Source of the DNA: Polytrichum commune
Taxonomy: Eukaryota; Streptophyta; Polytrichopsida; Polytrichales; Polytrichaceae
NCBI GenBank assembly: GCA_950295325.1
Contig: OX485809.1
Coordinates: 15,686,001-15,750,000 of the forward strand
Direction of reading: 5' to 3'
Length of the DNA stretch: 64,000 nt
The position numbers and the translations under genes are program-made. Positions 46,186-57,384 of the stretch are shown piece after piece; within the stretch, counting starts at the first letter, position 1, and each line of letters opens with the position of its first letter. A model generated the notes under the pieces. That model was not told the origin of the DNA, did no database searches, and was given only the letters and a program-made list of their open reading frames with translations.

Positions 46186-46303
46186 GTTATTAAACTCACA
46201 ATGCTAATCGTGCCGGCGTTTTGTGGGTGTCGGAAACACGACGGCTCCACTCAAGTCACGGCACAAGAACGGCTTCCGTTTATGCCTTTCAACTACCTAT
46301 ATA

Positions 46304-46304
<1 letters not shown>

Positions 46305-46334
<30 letters not shown>

Positions 46335-46335
46335 T
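46305..46335. repeat. (CT)n microsatellite
   Basis: Run of CT units broken by one TTT. Confidence 0.85.
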
Positions 46336-46607
46336 TGGACGTTAGTACGATGAAAGCTTACCCTAAGTTCAATTCGGTCAAAACTAGGATTTGAGGCCAA
46401 GAGAATCGAACTTAAAAACAAGTTCGGCCGGCCCATGAGTGCCCATTACTAAAGGTGGGTGGGACTCATTTGTTCAACACCAAACAACATACTCTCCTTA
46501 ATGAAGGTTCCATTGGCACAGCTCTCAAGAGATTTCTTCAATACTGATGAGGCCCTTGCTAATTAACATCCCATGCATATTCCAATGTTCAAGACCCATG
46601 TACGAAT

Positions 46608-46642
46608 ACCCTGAAATCTACACCCCTTGTAGATTTCAGGGT
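46608..46642. repeat. Perfect 15-bp stem hairpin
   Basis: ACCCTGAAATCTACA and its exact reverse complement are separated by 5 bases (CCCCT). No T tract follows directly that would suggest a pol III terminator. Function unknown. Confidence 0.75.
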
Positions 46643-46649
46643 GTGGGTG

Positions 46650-48370
46650 CAGTAGTGTACCCACTGAGAAGCATGCTGGAGAAGTAATGAGCCAGTCCTT
46701 GTTTTTGAGTACAGACAACACAAACTTTGGCCTGGCGCCTATGAAGGGGCCAACAAATCTAGACTAAGTTATTGCTTTAAATCTTGGCTTTGAAACTTTC
46801 TTGGACCATTTCTGTGTCCAAGGTGACTCCAAAAGTGTACACTTAATAACTAATACACAAAAGTTATGACCCCACAAGGGGCCCAATTGAAGTAATGACT
46901 GCCCCTAATCAAGAGGCGGCGCCGGGTTATTAAGTATTACTAAGTATGATTAAGTTGCTAATTACTTTGCTAATTGCAAGGCTAAGTAAGAAGTCTACTC
47001 TAGTGTATGGTGTATACTGTACCTCACTGTAAGGGGGCTGACTGTTTACACAATGGACCGCGAAGTTGTCCCATGTCGGAAGGCCTTTTTTTCATGGTCA
47101 CACTTCCATGGTCAGATTTCTGAAAATTACAAAATTTTAAAGTTCCTGGGCCTCTCACTAAACGTAAGCTTAAACCGAATGTGGACCAAGAGGAGTGGAT
47201 GTGTTATTAAATTTGATACATGCCAAAAAATCACAGTATTGGGATTTACTCATGTTTTATCTTCTCCCTTCTTTCTTCCCTTCTTTCTACTTAACCATAG
47301 TAACGTTTGGCCAAAAATAACATAGTTACAAGTACACTTAAGTACAATTACAATGGAGTGAGAATTTATGTGTGTGAAGCTTGACCTCATAAGGGGTTCC
47401 AGTAAAATCCTACCCCCTACAAGATTATCATCAAAATTTATATTTGGGATACCAATACACCAAAGTTTGTCTTGTTTAGACTTTGTATGCAAGTATTATA
47501 AGGGTTGAAATTTTATTGTTGGATGACTCAAACCCAACATGGGAACCTCTTCTTAACCGACTATATGCTCCTAGGTGTTTTTCCAATGAATTTGGAATGT
47601 TCATGCCACATTGATGTTGAGGGAAATTTGAATTGCTTTCACCAATAGTTTGTTATGTTCAACCCCATGTATGTGGAAACCAACTCCATTAAGAAAATAT
47701 TGGGGAATAATTCTAATTAAAAAAAATCTCCATTCCAATAAAACTCGAGAGGGACACATGGTTGCAGAGTTGAAGCTATGAAGTTGAAGTAGCTAGTGAA
47801 AATAGTGATTTTTCTACATTTGGATGAAGGGATGGATCATAGAAAATCTCAATTAAATAGAAATATTATATATGCAGCTATTTGAATTTTGAATTTGGAG
47901 TTCATGTGCTTATTTCAAAGGTGGTCAAAGCTCATTGAGTGCCTCTCACAATGCCAAGCTTATATGCTATTTTGAAGCATGTTTGATGCAAGGTGTTGCC
48001 TGCATTACTAGATATGGTCGATCCTTAGAATGGGCAAGAATTTGTTTTTCCCTTGTTCAAATCTTAGTGAATTTCTACGAGCTTTGAAATCATTTCCGAG
48101 CATCATTCTCCTTTATACTAGAACAGAATAGAATATAACGAAACAAAATTTGCACCCATTTATTCTTGAAACAAAACAAAAAAAACTGCATGCCGAGGTG
48201 GGGGCTGATGAAGACATGACGTGGCGGTTAGAATTATTTCCTTGCCATCACCCTCAGGGTCCCTCGGGGTAGGAAAGGGCTAGGGTGGTGGACATTCTCA
48301 AAATCAATATATTCTAATTATGCAAGAATTTATAGTATAATACCGTGTTATGGAACCAACATCTACAGTG
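46650..48370. other. Spacer, nothing identified
   Basis: AT-rich non-coding DNA. Frames at 47053-47325 and 47250-47492 have no recognisable motif. Confidence 0.35.
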
Positions 48371-48385
48371 GACCTACCTTGGGGT

Positions 48386-49688
48386 CAGTGCTCAAAATTG
48401 AAGTCTTCAGTGCCCTTCAAATGGGTTTTGGGACTTCAAAAAATACCTCAAAGGAAACAGCCCTTCAAAACATAACCCTCATGTCTAAGTGCTCCCGTCA
48501 TTTGAAGTGTTGGATAAATAATACCCTTCAAATATTGTTCATCATCTCAAGTAGTTGTTTAACTTCGGCTATCTAACTTTGGGCTCCAGATCTAAGATCC
48601 AGATGGGAATTAGTTCAAAACTTGAGAATTTCGATCCCCGAATGATTCAGCTTCCAAGTTCCGGTGGTTTGAACTTTGAAGCTTCTGATCAGTTAGACTA
48701 GTCAAGCTTTTGATTTAGTTTGGTGTAGCTTATACTTTCTAAGTTTCTCTCAAACTTCAAAGTTTCGGTGATATGGGACCACTCAAGCTTTTGATTCAAT
48801 CTGGTGCAGCTTACACAAATCCTTTCGGTGCATACTTTTTGGTTGTGAGAAAGTGCATACTTTGCACTATGACTCTATGCCCGGGTGTGATGTAGGGGGC
48901 TCGTTGGAGGATTGCATCTCCCTTGGTAGACTATATGTCCAAAAGGTTATTGACTCACTAAATGATCGCTTCCCCGACTTGCCCATTTTTAATGCGGCCA
49001 GGCTTTTCAGCCCAAAACACTATCCCATGGATGCATTGGATCGAGGCACTTTAATTGAGCAATGGTTGAACCGGTTGGTGACACATTTCAAGTGGAGCTC
49101 TGTTCTTGTTGATCAAGCCAATGCGGAGTTGCTCGAATTTATGGAGATGTTATCTTCAGCTTGTCAACACCGAAGTATGCATGAAGCTTGTGTTTTTTGT
49201 GGCCGTGACCGAGAGTTTAAGATCAATTGGCCAACCCTAATGTCGTTATGGCAAGCCATACTTGTGATCCATACTAGCAGTGTTGTTTGTGAGCGTGATT
49301 TTTCAAAGTAGAATTGGGTTAAGAGCGAAAGGAGAACATGCCTAAACCTTGACACACTTGATGCATTGATGAGGGTTAGCCTAAACAGTTTGGGAGTTGA
49401 ATTCATGGATTGGAATGGCATTTTTGACACTTGGAAAACCGCTACAGTAACCAACAAGCATAGGGCATTGTCACTTCAGGAGGTGGAGTTAGATGGTTGA
49501 TTCTTCATTATTTCATTGTACTAGAAGCATGTACCTTGCAAATCATGCATAATTTTAAGACAAGTTTTATATTTCTTTGAAAATTTTCCATTGATGTCCT
49601 AGATTTAGATATGCCCTTCAAGTGCAATGCTGAAATTTCAGAGCCCTTCAAAATGAAATTCATATGAGGGCTTCAATTTTGAGCACTG
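48386..49688 (+). mobile_element. hAT transposon, internally deleted, perfect ends
   Basis: CAGTGCTCAAAATTGAAG at the left and CTTCAATTTTGAGCACTG at the right form an exact 18-bp TIR. CTTGGGGT lies on both sides (48378-48385 and 49689-49696), an exact 8-bp duplication. These are diagnostic for hAT. At 1303 bp the element is too short for a full hAT transposase; only the C-terminal part remains. Its 398-bp derivative is at 62076-62473. Confidence 0.93.
48853..49500 (+). pseudogene. hAT transposase C-terminal fragment with stop
   Basis: The frame reads KVIDSLNDRFPDLPIFNAAR and later FKINWPTLMSLWQAIL. It ends with a dimerisation region, HTSSVVCERDFSK, a TAG near 49309-49311, NWVKSERRTCLNLDTLDALM, then SLQEVELDG and TGA. 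The CERxFS, N-x-x-K and LDALMR pattern is the hAT C-terminal dimerisation domain as seen in zinc-finger 862-like hAT proteins. Full proteins are usually over 600 residues; the N-terminal zinc finger and the first catalytic part are missing. With the internal stop this copy cannot encode a working transposase. Confidence 0.85.
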
Positions 49689-49734
49689 CTTGGGGTTGAT
49701 GGTTGTTACTTTGTTTTATGAGAATTAGTATCAT

Positions 49735-50160
49735 ACCATGCGTCATAGAGTCATTGACCCTAATTTAAGGTTGATGCTAGGTTACACTAATGATCCACAA
49801 AAATTTCACCAAGTGCACTCACTAATATCTTGACACGAGTATGTTCAACAATGTTATGAGGTCTATGCATATGTTACAGAATGGTTTACAAGTTTGCCTA
49901 GAGTGTACACAAATAACACTGAACATTAGTGTCTTCAAGAATACCTTCCTTTGCATCTCAAGTCCCAGCATGCTACGCTAAAAATCTCATAATGTAATCA
50001 ATCTTCCACTTTCAAACATCACTCATGTTAACGAAATACTCTGGTATCGACAACCAAAGGATGTGACACTTTGAGACCTCTAGGCACCTAGTTTAGGCCC
50101 TTTGCAAATACTAGCGTACGTGACACCAATACCATAAATGGTGTACCACGAATGCTTTCA
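49735..50160 (+). repeat. Dispersed degenerate repeat family, copy 2
   Basis: Aligned by words with 14160-14760: TTACACTAATGATC, TGTTATGAGGTCTATGC, CTCAAGT, CCTAGTTTAGGCCCTTTGCA, GTACGTGACA, ATACCATAAATGGTGTA. It begins directly after the hAT element, which may have inserted near its edge. Confidence 0.5.
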
Positions 50161-50629
50161 AGTCGGACCATTGAATTCGCCTTCGTACAAGATAAGAGCG
50201 TGTATAAAAAAAATAAAGCAAAGCACTTGCCTCTAAGTTTGGAGTTTCGTAGCTTGGCCATCATGATCACACGTGGGTAGAGAGCGTTTCGGAATGGCCC
50301 TAAAATAAGAATATAAACTAGGATATATCCAATACGTTTCCAACCGGTCGGCAATCATTTGGCATGTAGGAAGGGGGACATATTTAACTTAAGGATTGGT
50401 ACGTGGTCGAGAAGTGTACATGGTAGTCTATAAATATACTAGTATTGTTAAAGGGAAGAGGAGGGCGGGGGGGTCGTTAAGGAGCCTGTGCACCGGCGGT
50501 CAACTTTCAACCAGTTTTATAAGCTCACCAGTTCGACGCAATTGGTGTCAAACCTTCTTAGAACCTCGGGGATGGACGGAGGGCGAGGGGGGGGGAGAGG
50601 ATGGATGGATGAAATATGGGAATGATGTA

Positions 50630-51066
50630 CAGTCTACCCTCTATAAATGTTAACCCTCGGGAGTGGATCAAAGTTAACATTTATAGAGGTGTTAACAATT
50701 AACAATTATAAAATTACTTTTTTGAGCAATATACAAATCTTAACATTTATAAATATAAGTAATTGTGAAGAGTCCTTGTGAGAGAATACCATTTATAAAA
50801 TTGCAAACCCAATCAAAACTTTATTCAATATCAAGTTTACAACTCACGGGTGAAGTATGAATCAATGGTTCTTTGGTGAGATTCATTTGCATGCACAACT
50901 TCATTCGCTAACATTTATAGAGTCAAATTTACAAAGAAGGGAGTACCATTTTGTTAACAGGTAACACGTTTAACATTTATAGTGTGCAATATGTGGGGAG
51001 TAGAAGAAAGTTAACATTTAGAGAGGGTTAACACTTATAGGTGTAACATTTATAGAGGGTGGACTG
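50630..51066. mobile_element. pogo-like MITE, third subfamily
   Basis: TA (50628-50629) then CAGTCTACCCTCTATAAATG; the right end is CATTTATAGAGGGTGGACTG then TA (51067-51068). Words AACATTTATAGA or their inverse recur at least six times near both ends, like subterminal binding sites. 437 bp, non-coding. The CAGTCTA start is shared with the complete pogo element but the subterminal motif differs. Confidence 0.85.
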
Positions 51067-51277
51067 TACTACACCTACATTCATCCACTCCGATCGCACT
51101 CAACGCTTCTCCCCATCCTCCTCGGCGGGGAGGCGAAGGCGAAGAGGCAACTCATCAAGGCATGCCACGGCTTGTCGGGGTGTGGTATTCAAGGGCCCAT
51201 GTGTGAGCGACCCATGGACGACCCACCACCGCCAGTGTAATATGTTTCCACTTCTTACGCTTAACCGGTATTTTTAA

Positions 51278-51510
51278 CCCTTAAAGGACATATGCTTTCC
51301 CGATACCACACCCAAAATATCTTTTAAATTTCATTTTAAGCATGATTAACCAATTAATTTACATAGGCTCTATTCTAAAGAAGTATAGATCTTGCTAAGG
51401 TGCTCGATTTGGCATTCTAAAAACCCCATTTGGTGCAATGGAGTAGAAGTTTTGAACAAGATTCTCCCAAAATAATACCAAGCCCGTGGGGCAGCATTGT
51501 CCTTTAAGGG
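51278..51510. mobile_element. piggyBac-like MITE, short copy, TTAA duplication
   Basis: TTAA (51274-51277), CCCTTAAAGGACA, then the exact inverse TGTCCTTTAAGGG ending at 51510 and TTAA (51511-51514). 233 bp. The terminal 13 bases match the element at 5329-5919 apart from one or two substitutions, defining a family. Confidence 0.75.
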
Positions 51511-52594
51511 TTAAGTAGTTCCAGACTTTTGATGAGTTCAGAAGGAAGGAAGCAAGCAGTCTTTTGAAATGCGAAGACTCGTGTTTCAAGTGTTGTTATT
51601 AGTAGTTGTTGGTGTGTAGTCATTGTGTAGGTGACTGTATGTGAAAAGACCGTGGACGTGATGTGCGCAAACGTTCTCGCATCACGATGGTGATTATAAA
51701 GTGGGCATGCGGCTACAATTCGTTTGGAATTGACCTGTTTTTTTTTTTGGAATTATGTAGATAATAGTGTCTCCTTCATCTCCTCTTGTTCAATTGCCAT
51801 TACATAACTCATACCCTTCCTAAAGCTACGTGGAGTTGGGAATTGCTTATGGATTATGCCACCTTTGTTATGGGTATGCATGCTTTTGTTGAGAATCAAC
51901 ATGAGTACGGTACCATTAGCAAAGGTGGTACCGTACATACAAAAACTATGAGATAGTGAGGTACCAATGCTCTAAATGTATTCATCCTCCCAATTTTATT
52001 TTTTTTAAATCCAATTTTTGTTAGGCTATTTTACAAAAAAGAAACTAAATTAGCACAATTCGTAGTACCACATGTTGTATATTAATGACTCATGAACATT
52101 TAATAAAAGTTAATGTAGATGTTAAAAAAATTTACAAAATTTATGCCTTAAGAATATGTTCCGCCTACCTTTTCTTGCACGTAATTTACACATAAATTGC
52201 CAGTAAAAACCCCTAGAGTAAAAGTAAGTATATTTCATTCACATATACGTTGTATCCCCAAAAGGCCATGTGTGCTAATCCATAAGGAAATAATTAGCAT
52301 CACCCTCGTGTCATACTTCAATGTTTTTTTCATAACAAAATGATTTGTGATCGATTATCCAGGGAATGTCAAAACAATTTCCAAATGCTTCTATTTTGCA
52401 TACATAACCGAGACAACCTACTCTAGTAGTTCCAAAAACTCCGTGTACGTACATGACACTATAATGCATTGTATGATGTTTATGTACAATGTCATTTTTT
52501 GTCATAATTTTTGTTGTGGTTATATAGGAGGGTTTGAATAAGGGGTCATGCACTCACGTGGCTCCAATTCTCAAAGAAGATGCCCCCTCCCCTT

Positions 52595-53080
52595 TCGAGT
52601 GTGTTTAGATACATTGATCATTAGTGTAACCATGCGACACTTGATATTAGCATGCTCAATAATATCTTCCTCTTGGATACTAGAATACAAAACTATCATC
52701 TTGAGTATTCCAATGTGCTTCACGAATTTTAGTTCGTGACACCTACGAGGGGGGGGGGGGTGCAGTAAAGACATGCCCCTTCCAAGTTTGCTATTCATTC
52801 ATTGGACAATTGGCTCCCACTAGACTAATTGGGATCTTTGACCCTGATTCAGGGGTTGCCTTGTATTAAAATAGCAAACATATGGATTCTACAATGTTTC
52901 TCAACTTTTTAACCCTCAACACAGTAGGTGTCACAAACTTTACAATGTCAAACTATAAGAAATTGTTCATTTCATAAAGGTACTTATGTTGGCATATAGT
53001 GAACGTGACATTTCAAGCCTCTAATAAGCAATTTACTATAACGGTATAACCCTTTGCAAATAATGTACGTGACACTAGAA
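52595..53080 (+). repeat. Dispersed degenerate repeat family, copy 3
   Basis: Shares GATCATTAGTGTAA, TTAGCATGCTCAATAATAT, AAAACTATCATCT, CCAATGTGCT, CCCTTTGCAAATA and GTACGTGACAC with 14160-14760. A run of ~12 G lies inside at 52749-52760, absent from the other copies. Confidence 0.5.
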
Positions 53081-53911
53081 ACTAGAAGTTTTGTAGGCTT
53101 TACCCCTCGCCCATGCCAATAGGGTGGCAAAAGGTATTGAAGCACACTAGAGCTAGAGATAAGATTGCATAAGCAAATACACATACACTAAAGCATATGA
53201 ACAATGTTTGGAGTGACATGGTCATCCTCACCTTTGCCTTGCCCTTTATTGTACTTTTCCTTCTTGTTTCATACAATGAATACGGTATATCTCAACTCCA
53301 ACTTCCCCACAAACCATATGCGTTTACTCAAATCTTGTCCTTTCTTATAACTCTGACGATCACTATCCCAAGACTTCCAACAAACTCATAATCTATCTTC
53401 AACACAATCTAGTATTCTAACTCCAACAAAAGGGGCCTAAATTATTATATTTCTAAAACAAACAAACAAACAAACAAACTAGGGATTCATGCCCACATGG
53501 TTTAAATGCCTACTTGAGATTGTAGAAAGGAGAATTTGGTCTTCTTGAAGAGGGTTAACGCTTTATTAAGTGTATGGGAGACCCTTAATAATGTATGAAT
53601 CTTAAACAAAAATAACATTTGTCTTTCACTTCTTGCAAACATCTAAATATTGCAGTGACTAGCCTACTTAAGAATCATTTTTCCTACTTGCTACATGCAA
53701 CAACCCACATATAAGCTCAAGTTGACTTGCAATTGGCACTCCATTCTTGTAGTTGACATGGTGAAATAAAATGACAATGAACTACCGATTTGGAATTAAT
53801 CCACTTATGATGCCACACTTAGAAATATAACACACAAAAATACACCCATGATGTCACGAAAGTGATCTATGTTGGTCCATCTTTAACCCTTAAGTGCTGG
53901 AGGTTTTAGGT

Positions 53912-53941
53912 CTCTCTCTCTCTCTATATATATATATATAA
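53912..53941. repeat. (CT)n(AT)n microsatellite
   Basis: CTCTCTCTCT followed directly by a TATA run. Confidence 0.85.
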
Positions 53942-54134
53942 GTCCAAGAATGAGGATTAGTTCATGCAGAGGAGAAAACTCACCCAAAAAAAATTCCAAA
54001 CAAACGAAATAAAAAGGAAAAGAAAAGAAAAGAAAATGAAAAGTGATGAAAATATCAAAAGGAGATGACACCCGTACGGTTGAAAGTTTAGCTGAGAGGT
54101 GCCCTCTGCTTAAAAAAGAAACTCCGGTAAGTAA

Positions 54135-54539
54135 GGGCCACTTCACACACGAGCCAAGAGCCATGACCATGAAATTGTGAGAGCCCAAAAGAAAGTGTCC
54201 AAAGGCCGTCCCAAGTCACCTCCAAAACCACGTAGCGCGGGCACGGGCTCTCAAGTGTAGTGTGAAGTCATTTGTGACCGGGCCCTCAACCAAATTCCAT
54301 TTCCATGAATTTCTACTCACGCGGGTCTTCACACATGACAAAACCAGAACAAATTTAACGGTTGTGAACGCCCGGAGTGCCATGGTCTCCCAGTAGGTTT
54401 TGTGTTACGCCTCCTCAAGCGTAGTGTGAAGCCGCGAACTTGGACCGGCTCCGCGTTCTCCACCAATGAGAGTGCATTGCATTGTATTGCAATGCAATGG
54501 TCACGGCACGGGCTCTCAGTCTCGTGTGTGAAGTGGCCC
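54135..54539 (+). mobile_element. Harbinger-like MITE, internally deleted, TAA duplication
   Basis: GGGCCACTTCACACACGAG to CTCGTGTGTGAAGTGGCCC, flanked by TAA (54132-54134 and 54540-54542). It lacks ~100 bp found in the middle of the 500-bp copies and carries a short ATTGCATTGTATTGCAATGC expansion near its right end. TAA fits the TWA preference of PIF/Harbinger. Confidence 0.85.
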
Positions 54540-54572
54540 TAAAAGAGTTAGTACAATGGCCGCCCACAACGG

Positions 54573-54882
54573 TCATTTGTGACCGGGCCCTCAACCAAAT
54601 GCCATTTCAATGAATTTCTATTCACGCGGGTCTTCACACATGATAAAACCAGAACAAAATCAACGGTTGTGAACGCTCGGAGTGCCATGGTCTCCCAGTA
54701 GGTTTTGTGTTACGCCTCCTCAAGCGTAGTGTGAAGCGGCGAACTTGGACCGGCTCCGCGTTCTCCACCAATGAGAGTGCATTGCATTGTATTGTATTGC
54801 AATGCAATGGTCACGGCACGGGCCCTCAGTCTCGTGTGTGAAGTGGCCCTAAAAGAGTTAGTACCATGGCCGCCCACAAAGA
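54573..54882 (+). repeat. Partial tandem duplication of the MITE and its flank
   Basis: 54268-54572 (the right three quarters of the MITE plus ~33 bp of flank ending GGCCGCCCACAA) is repeated at once as 54573-54882. The second copy is ~5 bp longer through one more ATTGT in the simple repeat. The left MITE end is not included, so this is segmental duplication and not a second insertion. Confidence 0.88.
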
Positions 54883-55140
54883 GTCCTTCCAGGAACGAAT
54901 CCGGTCTGTGAGCCCATCTAAATCTGGAGTTTCAGAAACAATAATGTGTTGGATTTGACCTGAACTTCAAATCCTCCAAAAGCAACTTTGTGCAGGCAAT
55001 TGCGTGAAAGAGGCTGCTCTCCTTGTGTACAAGCTCAAAATCCAATCATTCCAATTCGGTCTGTGTTTCTCAAAGCGTTTGTCATAGTTTTCACAGGTAC
55101 ATGTATAATTGCATTCAACTTACTTGCATGCTGCTCCAGC

Positions 55141-55178
55141 TCTCTCTCTCTCTCATTCATTCATTCATTCATTCATCC
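55141..55178. repeat. (TC)n and (ATTC)n microsatellites
   Basis: TCTCTCTCTCTC followed by five ATTC units. Confidence 0.85.
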
Positions 55179-55703
55179 CCCAGGGTGGCAACTAGTACAA
55201 AATAATTTATAACATATAATCCACCCATGTTATCCTTGTACATTCATGTCAAAGAACAGTTTTACAGAGCTTAGAATGGAGTGATGTGGTGCACATTGAG
55301 ACTGTCCATAATATGTAATGGTTTTTTGGATTTGAACGTGTCTGTGTATTATAGTACATCAATAATTTGAAAATAATGTGGACTTTCTCTTGGAGGGGGG
55401 GGGGGGAGGCTCGTCCACGATCTGGTCTCCATCAGACCTAATTGTAATTTAGATAATCTACAAAAATTTGAAGATAGTCTAGATTGCTTTGGCGTGTGAG
55501 CCCTAACCCTAACTCTCTTCCCGACTTCTCTCGGTGACTTCTCTCCCGCTTCTCTTTTGAAACTCTTGAATCCAAATTATTTGAAACATAATCTAGATCA
55601 TGTGTACGATTATGTGTACATAATCTATGCATTTGTGAAGTTTTTGGACGAACCCCCTGTAATTATTTGTTTGAGTTGCCACCCCGGGATTGATGATCCC
55701 AAG

Positions 55704-56047
55704 CTCGGGGGGGGGGGGGGTAGTCATTGGTTGGAGTAGCAATATACGTGCGAACAAATGATAGGGTATTTTAAAAACATGGGGACTAAAAATTATAAAT
55801 GGACTTAAGAGTAATATAGGGTATCAAAAATGGCACTGGACATCTTTAAAGTACTATAGGGTATGGAATAATAAGTAATTTGGAATTATAAGTAATGCAA
55901 GCCATTTTTCTATTAACCCAAAGTAGAAATTTACATAATGATAGCATGTGAAAAAAAGAAGAGAATTGAAAGTAATACCCCCCTATAAAATAGTGGTTGT
56001 TCACACCTATATCCTTAACTTTTTAACACACTGCCCCCCCCCCCAAG
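55704..56047 (+). mobile_element. hAT-like MITE with poly-G/poly-C termini, copy C
   Basis: Starts CTC followed by ~14 G and ends ~11 C followed by AAG. The body is nearly identical in order to copy A (TAGTCATTGGTTGGAGTAGC, ATAATGATAGCATGTG). CAAGCTCG occurs just outside each tract, so either the element ends in pure G/C with an 8-bp duplication CAAGCTCG, or it has CTC/AAG tips and the junction was trimmed. Confidence 0.78.
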
Positions 56048-56124
56048 CTCGACATTTCCTCATGATTGACTTGTTGAAAACGTGTGTCATACACTATGAT
56101 AACCAAGCTCGTAAATGACACCAC

Positions 56125-56681
56125 AGTCTACTCTCTCCAAGTGTTCTTAGATAGTACCAGTACGAGAGGGTGGGCAATTCAAACGACAACATTCACGAGG
56201 GTAACAATCATGTGGTAAAACTAAAGTAACAGGTCACACTTATAAGATAACATCACATATATTAATATTAATAATAACAATAATAATAATAATAAACAAG
56301 CTTACACTTGCACAGTGACCAAAATAAGAGCTTATTGTTGTTTAATGATCGAGACTCTTGGATAAGGGAAACAATGATGGATTATTATTCTGAAGGTAAA
56401 AGCTTTGTCTTGAGTTCATTAACGTTATTATGTTGTTGTTCTAGAAATATAGACAAGGTTGCCATTGCTTCATATGCTTGAGAAGATGAAACAATAGGAA
56501 CTGCCACTTCGTTGATTTCCGAATCAACCTTAATGATTCCAAATACCTCCAATGCACCAAGCATGTTTAACGTTTCTTCTTCAGTTGGAACGTAAGAATG
56601 ATTCAAATGAAACTCAAACTTCAAAGTGCACATACTATTGTGCACTCGTTGCCGTAAAGTACTCGCTACTCCCTGCTCCAA
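56125..56681 (-). pseudogene. pogo/Tigger transposase C-terminal remnant
   Basis: The minus-strand frame at 56385-56681 reads HSYVPTEEETLNMLGALEVF and VPIVSSSQAYEAMATLSIFL followed by EQQHNNVNELKTKL. The pattern of an acidic linker, a PVSSSEA-type helix and a terminal leucine-rich helix resembles the tail of plant pogo/Tigger proteins. The upstream catalytic part is absent. CACAGTCTACTCTCTCC near 56122-56138 resembles a pogo-type terminus (CAGTCTAC) at the gene's 3' side; no matching partner end was found. Confidence 0.4.
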
Positions 56682-57253
56682 TTGATAATTGAGAGAGTTT
56701 ATCTACATTCACAAAAGAAATAGGGAATTTGTTGTTTGTGTCTGCGCAAACATTGGCACTCAACATTACGTGATCTCCGAGCAAAATCAAGGCCTACGTG
56801 AGATTCTAGTGGCAACATGCACTTGCAATACTTGATTGGAGTATGCAACAAACCAAGTGAATAGCACTTGAGACATGTGCAATCAGAAGAATGAAAACCA
56901 TAAGAAGAGAAACTATGGTAAGAAATAGACATTGATAGACATACCAATGACTCTACGAACATATTTTTAAGTATCCGATTTTTGGGGGGGGGGGGGAACT
57001 CAACAATGAAACTCCTCACCACCCTATTGAAAAGCTTACAAGTGAATCAATTCGGATTGTCACATTGGTGAGGCTCACTCTCCACCACTCTCTGCATTTA
57101 CCCACTACCCAACACTATCTAGATAAAGCCACCTATTCCCGATCAGGATCCCATCGCGAACCTATAGGGTGCTATGATTTCAATCAAGTTGGGACTAATT
57201 TTGGTGATTTCTTTTCGTGGGTGATTAAAATAAGGTTCCATGCTTCATGGTTT

Positions 57254-57384
57254 CTAAGGGTAAGTTTTCATGTAGGTTGTTTTGCCCACCATATTCTAGT
57301 GGAAATGTAGATGCCACCAAGTGGAACCTACATTTTCATTAGAATATGATGGGCGAAGTGGCCTACGTTGAAACTAACCCTAAG
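57254..57384. repeat. Long imperfect hairpin
   Basis: 57254-57311 pairs with 57327-57384 over ~57 positions (CTAAGGGT with ACCCTAAG; CATATTCTA with TAGAATATG; TTTGCCCACC with GATGGGCGAA), leaving a ~15-base loop. Mismatches are spread evenly. It could be a miRNA-like precursor or a small foldback element. Confidence 0.65.

Noticed and set aside
42710-46200. LTR retrotransposon
   Set aside because: No pair of long terminal repeats, primer-binding site, polypurine tract or gag/pol motif could be found, so it is reported only as a repetitive block.
50396-50653. Open frame with G-rich sequence before the pogo MITE
   Set aside because: The frame runs into the MITE terminus and is purine-biased; no protein evidence.
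10236-53895. Single TTAACCCTT words (10234, 53883) as more piggyBac-like ends
   Set aside because: No inverted partner followed by TTAA within a plausible distance; the first is internal to the Harbinger-like MITE.
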